From positions 19,748,328-19,812,327 of the forward strand of contig OU744731.1 of assembly GCA_916613615.1 (NCBI GenBank): DNA of 64,000 nt. Direction: 5' to 3'. The DNA is from Steromphala cineraria (lineage: Eukaryota > Mollusca > Gastropoda > Trochida > Trochidae). The translations under genes and the position numbers were made by a program. This document shows positions 52,420 through 62,090 of the stretch, one piece after another. The first letter of the stretch is position 1. Every line of letters starts with the position of its first letter. The notes under the pieces are model-generated. The model was not told the origin of the DNA. It made no database searches and saw nothing but the letters and a program-made list of their open reading frames with translations.

Positions 52420-53041
52420 ATTTAAAATAATAATGGGTATTTGTTGTGCGCCATTCCATACACTTATGCATGCTCATGGCGCTACATGTTTAAAAATATA
52501 AAATATAAATAGAGTATATACACAGAGAGATTACACAATTGCTGGGGATAATTGTAGGTGGATATTATGGTAAAGCGGATTTAAATAGATAAGTTTTGAG
52601 ATATGATTTGAAAGAGTCAAGAGAGGTAGCAAGCTTGATTTCTGTGGGGAGTGGATTCCATAGATGTGGGGCTGCAAACTCAAAAGATCTTCTGCCTTGT
52701 GATGCCAGTCTGACACGGGGAACTATCAACAGATGCTGAGACTGTGATCGAAGGGCACGGGGAGGAGTGTACACAGAGAGAAGGGTGGAGAGATACTCGG
52801 GAGCCAGTCCATTTAAACACTTGTAGACAATACATAATATTTTGAAGTCTATGCGGAACTTTGCTGGTAACCAATGTAATAGTTTAAGAGTTGTTGAGAT
52901 GTGGTCAAATTTAGACTTAAGGCATATGATACGGGCAGCACAGTTTTGAAGTTTTTGGAGTTTGGCGAGATGTTTATTGTTTAGACCAAAGAGGACACTG
53001 TTACAATAGTCCATTTGAGTCTTCTTCAACGTCCAATTCAT
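52420..53041 (-). mobile_element. L2/CR1-like LINE, 5'-truncated 3' end
   Basis: It contains the last 158 codons of a reverse transcriptase (52565-53041) and a 3' tail running to about 52425. In the tail, 'agcgccat' and 'atggcgca' form a hairpin followed by 'acaacaaatacccattatta', reminiscent of L2-type tails ('ggcgctatataaat...attatt'). The upstream boundary near 53041 meets the start of another LINE on the opposite strand. Confidence 0.75.
52565..53041 (-). pseudogene. LINE reverse transcriptase, C-terminal domain fragment
   Basis: This is the longest frame in the window (158 codons). Motifs 'DYCNSVLFGL', 'LQKLQNCAARIICL', 'LLHWLPAKFRIDFKI' and 'PHLWNPLP' are the classical C-terminal region of non-LTR reverse transcriptases of the L2/CR1/Jockey group. 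That enzyme copies LINE RNA into nicked chromosomal DNA. The catalytic palm with its 'FADD'-type motif and the endonuclease are missing upstream, so it is a dead 5'-truncated copy. The frame itself is intact to its stop, so it is not very old. Confidence 0.9.
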
Positions 53042-53381
53042 GTGTGTGGCTTAAACTGCAATGATTTATGACTTTCTTCCTGTGACGTCACAATGGCTGG
53101 ACGTTGGTTTTCATCGCTCCGCGATCCGATGTGAATTTCAAGCAATTTACAAAGAAAACAGGGAGTAATCCAACCAATTTTTACCACTGATACAACTAAT
53201 ACTTGATTCTTGAATATAAAATGTCAAAAATGTGGATATATTTCACCATACTGTGTCGATGTTGACTGATTGAAAAATCCCAAACTTTCTGCCAGCAACG
53301 TGCATGTCTGATATCTGACAATTTGCATAGTATATATCATGTACTAACTGTTGTGTATTCTCTGCATTTCTATAATTCATG
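53042..53381 (+). other. Probable 5' untranslated region of the plus-strand LINE
   Basis: Slightly less A+T-rich sequence ('ttcctgtgacgtcacaatgg', 'ctccgcgatccgatg') lies immediately before ORF1. It includes a CRE-like 'tgacgtca' at about 53080-53090. Its role as promoter or 5' UTR is inferred from position only. Confidence 0.35.
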
Positions 53382-53546
53382 GACAGTACACCCCAGAATA
53401 AACGCTATCACGAAACGTTTTCACACCACCTTCTGATTCTGAAGTTGAGAACAAACGTCACTGTATTTTGTCTACCAGTGCTGACTCTAATTCACCAAAA
53501 ATGAGTGAACTTGATCTGAACAGTCCCCAGGCTGAGCCTGATATTG
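53382..53546 (+). pseudogene. LINE ORF1, N-terminal part, broken by insertion
   Basis: The frame starts with ATG at about 53382 (MDSTPQNKRYHETF). It needs a one-base shift near 53420, then reads 'TPPSDSEVENKRHC' and '...MSELDLNSPQAEPDI' up to the 8.5-kb insert at 53547. The low-complexity, Ser/Pro/Glu-rich sequence is typical of the N-terminus of LINE ORF1 proteins, which bind the element's RNA. The frame resumes at 62091. Both pieces join in phase when one copy of the 10-bp duplication is counted, which is strong evidence that they were one gene. Confidence 0.75.
53537..53546. repeat. Target site duplication, left copy
   Basis: 'cctgatattg', next to the left terminus 'gcaagaacttcatg'. It differs by one base from the right copy at 62081-62090. 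Confidence 0.75.
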
Positions 53547-53843
53547 GCAAGAACTTCATGTAAGACGACACGAAATTTGCAAGGTTCGTGTACATATGTT
53601 ATTAGAATAAAACCTACAAAGGTTAAATATGTATGTACTGTGTATATTGAGTAAACTTGCACCGTAAATGCATGATAAAAGTAGTCTTTTAATTAAAGTA
53701 AATACCATATACAGTTTAAGTTCATTACATTCACACACATCTTCTTCAACATGTTAATTGATTAATTAATTAATTGATTAGTTCTAATATGTTCATGGTA
53801 TTCTCTTTATGAAGTTTTGTGTATGTGTGTGTAGTCTGGGTAA

Positions 53844-54010
53844 GTGGCCGACAGCCGACAGCCGACGATACATTTCTATATATAGCAATATATTTGTTGT
53901 GTATAGTCTGGGCAAGTGGCCGACAGCCGACAGCCGACGATACAGTTCTATATATAGCAATATATTTGTTGTGTATAGTCTAGACGTTTAGCCGACAGCC
54001 GACCATACAG
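53844..54010 (+). repeat. Left sub-terminal array of GCCGACA motif
   Basis: 'gtggccgacagccgacagcc' plus 'gacgatac' occurs at 53844 and 53916, 72 bp apart. A decayed third unit is at about 53986. Spacers are nearly identical ('tctatatatagcaatatatt'). The array lies about 300 bp from the left terminus and mirrors the right-hand array. Such sub-terminal motifs are often transposase-binding sites. Confidence 0.85.
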
Positions 54011-55185
54011 TTCCAAATACAATGTATATCCAAACATTTATTTCATATAGTTTGTGAAATTTTAGATATAAATTCATTTAAATAACTGTCTTTTTCAATT
54101 GACAATTTTCCAGTTTTGACGCTTGGAGTTATCCGCCCTTGACCGCGGGCAACGTCACGCTTGGCGTCAATGGGCTATTAGTACAGTAACTTGCCTTCGT
54201 ATTGTAGATGAGTGGGAGAACACTTTTTATTTGTAAGAAAATAGAGAGTACGATACAAAAATATTAATAAATGAATATGAGTTAAATGTGTCTTTATGCA
54301 ATGAAGAAAATAGGTCATGTTGATAGCAGCTTACCGCATCGATAAGCCAGCGTACGGCTGTCCAGAGGTATATTTAGGCAGAGTATGTTTGAGAGAGAGT
54401 GAGTTTGTGCTTAATGTGTTGTTAACAATATTTCAGTTATCAAACACGTGAATGTATAAATGTATATTTTAAGATTTAAGGCGTACCATCGGAGTATATT
54501 GTATTAATGATATGTAAGCAGAGTAAGATTCTCAGGTGATCGCAGAACCATTGTATTTTTTATAAACCTCGATTCTTAAACTCTAAATGTACGTTTGTTA
54601 GTTTTTTGTAATCAGTATACAGAATGACGGATTATTTAATTTATTGAACATCATGAGAGTTAATTGTCTATGCGTCATTTTTTTTCAAAGATATGTATTA
54701 CTAGAAAGTAAGCTTTGACACGCTTTCGACACATCTTCAATTTATTATTGTCGATGTTGAATAACTTTCGAAGCAAACGTATAATTTTCGTTATACTAAC
54801 TGAAGTTTTCGGACGTGATAACATGTGTAGGAAGAAATATAAAGATAAAATAGATACAATTATATATATAGAATTACTCAATGGAAACTGCTTTGCATCT
54901 CTGATGTAATGTCGCTTTCAGGTTAACTAATTTCTTTTATATCAGAAGCTTTACTTAACTTAGTTTTACTCTTGTTTCTAGCTTTTTTAGATTGATAGGC
55001 AAAAGTACATTACATTTGCTAATTATTCTATATTCAAACTATAGGTAAAACTGGGAGAAGCGAAGCAGTTGAGACCAACATTACACTGTTATTGAACTGT
55101 CAGGGTTATGAGAGGAGTTGATTTTATGAAACGAATTTTCAATAACGTTCTGATTATTTCAAGTGTATTCCTAATCCACTCTTAA
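54011..55185. other. Interior of the 8.5-kb element, nothing recognised
   Basis: No transposase-like frame. The two overlapping ~65-codon frames near 54.7-54.9 kb on opposite strands are chance frames. Confidence 0.4.
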
Positions 55186-55189
55186 TTAG

Positions 55190-55437
55190 CAGCCCCGTCT
55201 AAGGACGGGGCTGCTATCAGTTTTTGTGAAGTTTCCAACGCCGCCGCCGCACTTGTATTATAAGCTATAACTTTTTTCCAGAACTCTTATTCATACCTTA
55301 CTACTCATACCTCGGGGAACGATTTTGACACGTTCACTTTCAAGGTCAAAGGTCAAGGTCACGAGCTATGTAATCACTCTAAGAATTCGGTTTCGGGACT
55401 GCTCTGCTTTTGCGGTGTCCCGCAAACGCTAATCTAG
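55190..55437 (+). mobile_element. Dispersed repeat, 'gcagccccgtc' hairpin to 'gcggtgtcccgcaaa' end
   Basis: It begins with a strong hairpin ('gcagccccgtc', then 'gacggggctgc', 55191-55216). It passes through 'aaggtcaaaggtcaaggtca' (about 55341-55360) and ends with 'tttgcggtgtcccgcaaac' and 'gctaatctag'. Its end matches 29900-29985. It resembles repeats common in mollusc genomes. No coding sequence. Confidence 0.65.
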
Positions 55438-55754
55438 TTAAAACATAAACATCTTCAAATGATTTAATATAACATAACATGTTTTCGTCATTCATTTTAT
55501 GTAGCCTGAGCCAACAGTTCAGAAAAGTGCATCATTAATGAAATCGTAACTTTCCAACTTCTCCGGTCTACCTTGATATATAGATATATTCTGTTTTATC
55601 CATCTACGAAGTGTTAAAAACATAAAACTATTTCTCAGCTTTTATCAGGAAACAATCCAGCTGTCACATTTAGATGAATTGAAATGGGACTGATTTTGCA
55701 AACCATGTCCAAATTGTCAAAATAGGTTTTTGAAAATGTGAAAGTTTTGATAAG

Positions 55755-56020
55755 TTAATAAGTTAACTTGCAATAGATCCCGTTTTACTTCGATATTGAG
55801 TCCAGCGAGACGTAGTAGCGAGTCGCGTCAGGCGATCTTTGAATTTGACCAATCAGGGATCATCTTACTAAGCCGCTAAAAGTCTGCATTTGCAAAGATA
55901 ACGTTAGGAGATCATAGGCCGGCGAAAGGTCAGCTGACGCGACCCGCTACTACCTCTCGCTAGACTCAATATCGGAGTGAAACAAGTTTTATTGAGGCTA
56001 GGTTTACTTTTACTGAATAT
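55755..56020. mobile_element. Hairpin MITE, 'taaacctagcctcaa' family, copy 2
   Basis: 'gatattgagtcc' and 'gtcgcgtcaggcgatctttg' at the left mirror 'gctgacgcgac' and 'gactcaatatc' at the right, ending 'gaggctaggtttac'. It is about 80% similar to 4393-4655, including the shared loop 'gaccaatcagggatc'. The left end is more decayed and no target duplication is visible. Confidence 0.75.
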
Positions 56021-57480
56021 GGATACATACTATAATTCATACAGGAACCGCGCGAGAGTAGAAATTGTGCAGTCAACACTCACGTTATAACGTGAAACAT
56101 GCTCGTTCAGAGCCTACACTTGTGCTCAGCGTAAAATATATTGCCCAATTTCCCAAAAAACATAGTGTGTCATGTTATCACCACTTGCAAATTCCCACTA
56201 GAATGATATCATAATTTCTTCACTATGTGCTACATGCGTAGCATATTTTGATACGATTGACTTGCAAACAACTTCACTATGATTTGGAACAATTTTTGTG
56301 CTTCTACTTACTCAAATGTTTGTCACATTACCTAAAATATTTTGCGTCTTAACATGAAGTTAATTGAAAAACGAGGATCAATTGCTTGAGAATTCAGCAA
56401 ATTTTAACAAATACTGAAGCTATGCCAGACTATCAGTAGACAAATTATGTAAGATATACACTATTCAAAATGATACTACTGTTATGAATATCTTAATAAT
56501 CTTACTACTAATCTGGCGCGATGTGATTACTTCATTGTTGTGGTTTAATGATTTCAGGTTAACGTTGATTCTGAATTTTGTACGAGGATTGCCGTGCGGA
56601 AAGTTCAAACTGGTATAAAGTTATCTTATCTTGGTATCGTATTCCACATCATTTACACTACTTGAAGTTTTAACTCTAATTTATGAAAAGTTGTAATCAT
56701 TACCATGTCGACACAACAGGAGAACCACTATGGACGGAAAACATGAAAAAAATGTTATTTATTTACTTTAATCGAACTTTCCCAAGTTACATGTGCAAAT
56801 TAGACGGACCCATGTAACCATCGAATACTAAAGAATTATAATATAATCCCATATTATTTTGATATTGTAAAAACATTATGCAAATTAGTGCGCCTTACGC
56901 AAAAGTTCTCTAAGAGTTTTACATTCTCCTTGTATAAAGTGCAAATCTGTCCCTTACACATATTTTCTCTAAATCAACATGACTTGATCTGCCTCTGTTG
57001 GGAGAGAATAACGACAAGTAAGCTAACCAGTAGGCGAGTTGCAACGATGATGTTATCCATGACCTAATGATTAAAGAAACATTACTCTTATAATTTAATT
57101 ATACTTATCATATTGACATATTATCTAAATAATGATTAGTACGTTTATTGTGTTATTAAATTGGTGTTTTCTGTAAACTGTGGCCACATAAACAATAGTC
57201 ATGCAAATTTCAGCGGGATACACGTGCAGCACGAGCGACTAAGGCCATTGTCGGGTACCCGAAATACTCCTTGTTTCTCAAAATTGAGTCAACGCTTAAC
57301 ATTTTCAACTTGGGCACCAGAAAAAAACTACACACCTACGTTGGTATTTTTCAATTTTAAATATTTCATTTCTTGATATCGTACTTTAAAACATAACATC
57401 TACTGCCTGAGACACACCATGGTAGCTAATACTACGTTCTACCCGGTCTTAAAATAATCAGTACATTACGATCGGGTAAG
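56021..57480. other. Interior of the 8.5-kb element with one end-motif relic
   Basis: 56979-57010 carries 'catgacttgatctgcctctg' followed by 'ttgggagagaat', a solo end of the palindromic-element family. Otherwise unannotated. Confidence 0.45.
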
Positions 57481-57520
57481 TACGAAAGACCATTGGTACC
57501 AATGGTCTTTCGTAGGTAAG
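57475..57520. repeat. 34-bp perfect palindrome with 6-bp direct flanks
   Basis: 57481-57514 is 'tacgaaagaccattggt' followed directly by its reverse complement, with no loop. 'ggtaag' stands at 57475-57480 and 57515-57520. It may be a minimal hairpin insertion with a target duplication, or a protein-binding dyad. Confidence 0.85.
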
Positions 57521-58028
57521 ATTACCTGTTTACTTCGTTTTCAGTCAGTTTAATCCAGCCCTTAGACAGTTCACATCTAGTTTTAAGTTTAGTTTAGAAA
57601 TGCGCACAATCCCGTTCTTTATCGTTTTGAACTCGACAAACTCGTTTTAAAGGAGTTATTCAGGTTTTTGACTACATTCCCATTCGGTGCGTAGTGCGTG
57701 ATATTTGTACAATTATCACGTCATGGTCTGTTTTCAATAAAAACAAGCACATTCTCTACCGTTTTCAATCCTGTTCTCACTGTCAAAGTAAAACAATGCA
57801 TAATAATCAGTTACATGTAGGTCAATTCCTTGTCCAAGTCCTTGTTTTGTTCTTGATTATTAATTGACAACATAAAAGAGTCATGAAAAATAGTTTGTTT
57901 TATCAAAATTACAAAATATACATTTTGTTTTCATAATTAAAGTAGTAACACCTATTAAATAAGAATTTCTCAAACGTACTTACAACGGATACGATATGTT
58001 GTAACAATGTGTGAAGCTTTAGACCTGT

Positions 58029-58359
58029 GTATGAACTTGTGAGGTGAGGTGATGTGGGGCTAAACGCCGCTATCAAGATTATTTCACTTATATCGCGGCT
58101 GCTAGTATTATTGCAGGGAGAAAGCCTATTGTGGCTATGCGTTGCGGTGAAACCTGCGAGCAAATGCTGGAACTAGCAACCATTGGTGGTTTCTGCACTG
58201 GGATTCAATGGAGCATTGCACCCAAACCTGACTGCGTGTAGAACAGTTCTTTACTGCAGACAAAGTTGCCGGGACCCTGGCGGGATTCGAACCACGGACC
58301 TCTTGTTCCGAAGCCGAAGGCGCTAACCACTGCGCTATCCCGCCCCCGTATGAACTTGT
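58029..58359 (-). mobile_element. tRNA-derived SINE with perfect 12-bp target duplication
   Basis: The body is 58041-58347 (307 bp), flanked by 'gtatgaacttgt' at 58029-58040 and 58348-58359. On the minus strand the head 'ggcgggatagcgcagtggtt' followed by 'agcgc' is an A-box region, and 'ggttcgaatcccgcc' supplies the B box and a good acceptor-stem complement to 'ggcggga'. The 3' end, 'gcggcgtttagccccacatc' then 'acctcacctc', resembles the solo tails at 10.7, 49.2 and 50.6 kb. The perfect duplication implies a fairly recent insertion, after the 8.5-kb element. The frame of about 105 codons through it is not a gene. Confidence 0.92.
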
Positions 58360-58644
58360 AAACCAAAATGAACTGCCAATTGATATACTATAGTTGGGTT
58401 GGATCTGTTTTCTGACGCCATGGACGTTGTAAAAACTATCCACAACCGTCAATGAAAGTGATTTCCGACTGAAAGACGTCTTAGTACGATCTTGAAAGGG
58501 TCTAAGTGCGGCAATTCCATTCGAGGTATGGTAATCCCTACGTCAAATTTTAGGATAACATCGTTGAACACCCTTCTGTTTTAAGTACGTCCGACTGCGT
58601 CTATAAAGTTCGCAAACAGTTGTCACAAAATCCATTCCGTTCAC

Positions 58645-58821
58645 AGTTCGAGCCATCTTCCTACGCAGAGCCTCAAAGGCCAGTTTCCAAACTGTCATTT
58701 TATGCCTTGCTGCGGAGACTTTACTTTTCTGTGCTGCTAGGCTCAAAGCTATGCAGCAAGGCATAAAATGACAGTTTGGAAACTGGCCTTTTAGGCTCTG
58801 CGTAGGAAAATGAGTTCGAGC
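58645..58821. mobile_element. Hairpin MITE with 9-bp target duplication, copy 2
   Basis: The body 58654-58812 (159 bp) is flanked by perfect 'agttcgagc' at 58645-58653 and 58813-58821. It is an almost complete inverted repeat: 'catcttcctacgcagagcct' against 'aggctctgcgtaggaaaatg', and 'ccagtttccaaactgtcatt' against its complement. Same family as 17723-17913. The 101-codon minus-strand frame across it is an artefact of the hairpin. Confidence 0.92.
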
Positions 58822-59649
58822 CCGTTTTTTGTAGATATGAAAACTCAATTTTTCAATTTTTTAAATGTATTCTGATAAAAACTTGATTGTCTGATATAAA
58901 CGTAAATTTATGTGTTCAAATGATTAAATAAGCTCTATTCTTCACACGTTTTCAAAGTTTTCAACAAGATGGTTGTCATGTTAGTGTTATTTACATTTCA
59001 TACCCCTGACTCCATTGAACAAAGATATTATGATAAACAAATAACTTAACATAAATATTCTCTATGAAACTTCTGCAGATAATTGTACGGTACCCAAATG
59101 CATGACATTTATTTTAGATATTGAATTAATCAAGCTGTGGTGGGTTCTTATCTTGTACTTCAGTTTATTTAAGGAAAGTGTTGATGTGTATAGACAGAAA
59201 GAAATTATACGTATGTTGATGGTAGATTTGAATTTGGATGTATATAGTGTTGAGCTAGTGTCTGAAGTAAGTCCCGACCTCTACCTCAGGTTCAAATTAG
59301 ACGAACCCTCGAACACGTGAATGATGAACACTGCGGTCTCAGTCGGTAACTCTTCTATATTATCATGATGACAATATCATGAAATCAGGTTATTGTGTCA
59401 AAGAATCATCCGGAATATCATATGTTACAGTTCTTAAAAGCCGTAAGTTAAACTCAATAAAAAGTTTATCAAAACCCAAGAGATCCAAATGCCAGTCCCC
59501 GTGAATAACACTCTCTACAGCGCAAACAGTTAATGTTATAAAGATAAGGATGAAATATCGGCGGTTGCATTTACATGTACATGTAGCTGATATTATAGAG
59601 TTGCGGATTTCGGAATTACAGCTGCGTACCGTAAGTTTATTCACTTACC
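58822..59649. other. Interior of the 8.5-kb element, nothing recognised
   Basis: A 72-codon frame at 59102-59320 and an 84-codon minus-strand frame at 59390-59644 show no known motif. Confidence 0.4.
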
Positions 59650-60260
59650 CGTACGTATTCTAGTGCAAATATCATATAATTTTGAAAGTCTTTGAGGTAT
59701 CCTATCATAGTGATAACGAAATGGATAATATTTAAATTTCACAACGTAAATTAGGATTTAGTTTGCTTTAACGTTCCCGTATTTCATATCTAACAGATAA
59801 CAACAACAAGTTTGGCAGGTCAATTTCGAAAACACTATTTTTTACTTTGCTTTACAAAATCCTTCATAAGTGATCAACAAATTCAGGTCTAAGTCATACT
59901 TGTTTCTTGGCATTAAGGCAATGTAATTTTGCTTTTTTAATCTTACGTCTGTATGGGATATTCTAATTGAAATTTAAGAAAATCACAATTATTTAAGAAT
60001 TTCACAAATAAGACCCCATCTGTCGTATTAATACAATCGTGCCAAATATAGACATTCAAGAGCAGTGATCCCTAAATGTGTTTTGGGAATGACTATTGTA
60101 CACATGGACAATTGATGATCCATTGTTAACTAGTGTTCCTGTGGTTATTTTATTAGCGTCGACAGAAAAGTAAAAGTTCATGATAATTGCACGAAGATAC
60201 AAAAGCAAGTGAACATACTCAGGGTACGCAGCTGTAAATAGTAGTCATGAGCTTGTAATT
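59650..60260. repeat. Dispersed repeat family A, copy 2
   Basis: Matches 18806-19440 in order and orientation ('gtgcaaatatcat', 'tttggcagg', 'tcataagtgatcaa', 'gaccccatctgtc', 'acaattgatgatc'). Its right end matches 26830-26965. Confidence 0.7.
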
Positions 60261-61600
60261 AGAAAATTTAAAAATAGTAGCCCAGGGACTGTTTAACGAG
60301 AGGTTTGCTTTCAGAAAACCCCGGCAACAATGACAAAGGCTAATGTTTTATAACAATATTTTGATCTAAATTGACATGTTTTCTTAAACACTATTGAGGA
60401 GATATGAAACGGCCAAATACTTTTAGTTAATTCGTTTATATTCTTTTATATATATTTTTATTCAAATTTGTAATATAAATGTATTGGGGTCAACGGACGA
60501 TTGTAAGATTTATTGGTTTTAAAACTGCATCGAAAAATCGGCAAATTACGCTACTTCTTATCATTTACGCGTACTTTTATAAAACGCGCTTTCCGTGAAA
60601 ACGTTTCTTTCAAATGACAAAAGCGGAAACCAAAAGGAATAAAGCACTTAAATCACCTTCTTCGTATTTTCAATATGATCTTTAAATGGTACATATAGTT
60701 TAGATATTGCTTAAAATAAATTTTAATGAGCTCAGACGAATAAAAAATATGGTTCAGGAATAACATTTGGGGGATACCGAATGTTGTTTGATGGCGTCAT
60801 TTGAAAACCATACCGTCCCGGCAGTTTTCATTTCGAGTACATCTTTGACGGTCTACCGTATGATTATAAACAATAACACTGATTAACTAAGACAGCAGAT
60901 GGCAAATAAAACTATCGGTTGATTAATTATACAAGGCAATTTCAATTTACAACAGAACTAAGGTTTTTATGTTGTTTGAATAACAAACAATACACTCGTG
61001 AATATAGGTGTCGGAGTCGCAATACGACATGTCGTAAAATGATCGTAAGGTGTAACGCTAAGTTGAGGTGGTTTGCTTGCATGTAAGCCTTTCCCGAAGT
61101 AATTTTAAATTCTATACTTTCGCATTTTTTTTTACAAAATCAAAATGTCGCAAAACGTTAAAGTAACTTCTGGGTCCTATCTCCATCTCTCCTAACTCCA
61201 GCGCAAAACACTAGCATACCTAAAGGTTGCTGTATGTACAACATTGTTGCAGCCCCATTATAATAATATGGACAGTAATGTAACTTTCGGGAAAAGATTA
61301 CAATGTTGTCGACATCTGATCAGTTGTTAAAAAAAATCACGCAAGAAGGATGACCTAAATAATAAAGTGAAAAATACCGACATGTGTGCAAATATATAAG
61401 TAATGACTAGTATTTCTACAAAATAGATCGGACATATTTGATAAACCTTGACAGTGATAAAAAGCATATTTTTATTACCTCTTAAAACGTTCTAAAACAG
61501 TCTTCAGGAAAATAAATCGAATTAACAAACATCCATTAAAAAGAAAAATCGTTAATTAACAAGCCATCTATTTCTTGTGGCTCAATCGAAAACTTGTTTT
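60261..61600. other. Interior of the 8.5-kb element, nothing recognised
   Basis: No frame resembling a transposase. A+T-rich. Confidence 0.4.
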
Positions 61601-61604
61601 GGTT

Positions 61605-61765
61605 TACGATCACTCTTACTGACTATTCACTCAAGTACAAGAATGTTATTACAATGATTGAAAATGCATCGTCGGCTGTCGGCTGTCGGCCACTCTTACT
61701 GACTATATACACAAGTAAGTTGCTATAAATAGATATGCATCGTCGGCTGTCGGCTGTCGGCCACT
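61605..61765 (-). repeat. Right sub-terminal array of GCCGACA motif
   Basis: 'gtcggctgtcggctgtcggc' followed by 'cac' occurs at about 61671 and 61742, again ~72 bp apart. A further unit near 61605 has lost the core. It is the inverted counterpart of 53844-54010 at a similar distance (about 315 bp) from its terminus. Confidence 0.85.
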
Positions 61766-62080
61766 CCTACTGAGTATACAAGAATATATTGTATCATACA
61801 TGGAAATGACTATCTCTCTGACTACACACTCAACATTTGCATGTACATAAAGCTTTATGTGTTTGTTGTCAGACTCTTTCAAGGACAAACATCACACATA
61901 CATATACATGGACAGTGTTATGAATACATTGACTATATAACATTATTTACGTATATGAAAAACGTACGTTTACATTTTGTTTTATGGGAATACATGGTAC
62001 ATATCCGTTGTAGGTTTTGTTTTATAAACATATGTAAACGATCCATGAAAATTTCGTGTCGTCTTACATGAAGTTCTTGC

Positions 62081-62090
62081 CCTGCTATTG
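62081..62090. repeat. Target site duplication, right copy
   Basis: 'cctgctattg', directly after the right terminus '...catgaagttcttgc'. One mismatch to 53537-53546. Confidence 0.75.

Larger units (their letters stand above)
53547..62080. mobile_element. 8.5-kb TIR element (probably Mutator-like) inserted in LINE ORF1
   Basis: The two ends are inverted: 'gcaagaacttcatgtaagac' and 12 further bases are identical at 53547-53578 and 62049-62080. The arms then continue at lower similarity for about 300 bp, into sub-terminal arrays of a GCCGACA-rich motif on both sides. The flanks are a 10-bp duplication with one mismatch. Long TIRs with a 9-11-bp duplication suggest the Mutator (MULE) superfamily. 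No transposase frame was found, so it is non-autonomous or decayed. Its length is inflated by later insertions: a SINE, two hairpin MITEs and dispersed repeats. Confidence 0.8.

Noticed and set aside
53809..53991. 60-codon frame with internal peptide repeats
   Set aside because: It is a translation of the 72-bp sub-terminal repeat of the 8.5-kb element.
58268..58347. tRNA gene on the minus strand
   Set aside because: The acceptor stem pairs well, but the anticodon arm is poor. The unit is bounded by a 12-bp target duplication together with its tail, so it is a SINE.
58135..58452. 105-codon minus-strand open frame
   Set aside because: It is mostly a translation of the tRNA-derived SINE body and head (58041-58347), including the A and B boxes. 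There is no protein motif.
58543..58848. 101-codon minus-strand open frame
   Set aside because: It runs through the 159-bp hairpin MITE with its 9-bp duplication. A palindrome lacking stops on one strand gives an open frame by structure, not by coding.
53547..62080. hAT-type insertion (8-bp duplication) for the 8.5-kb element
   Set aside because: An 8-bp reading (ctgatatt / ctgctatt) is possible if the termini begin one or two bases further out. The 10-bp reading explains more matching bases and restores the ORF1 phase equally well, and long arms are unusual for hAT. It is not fully excluded.
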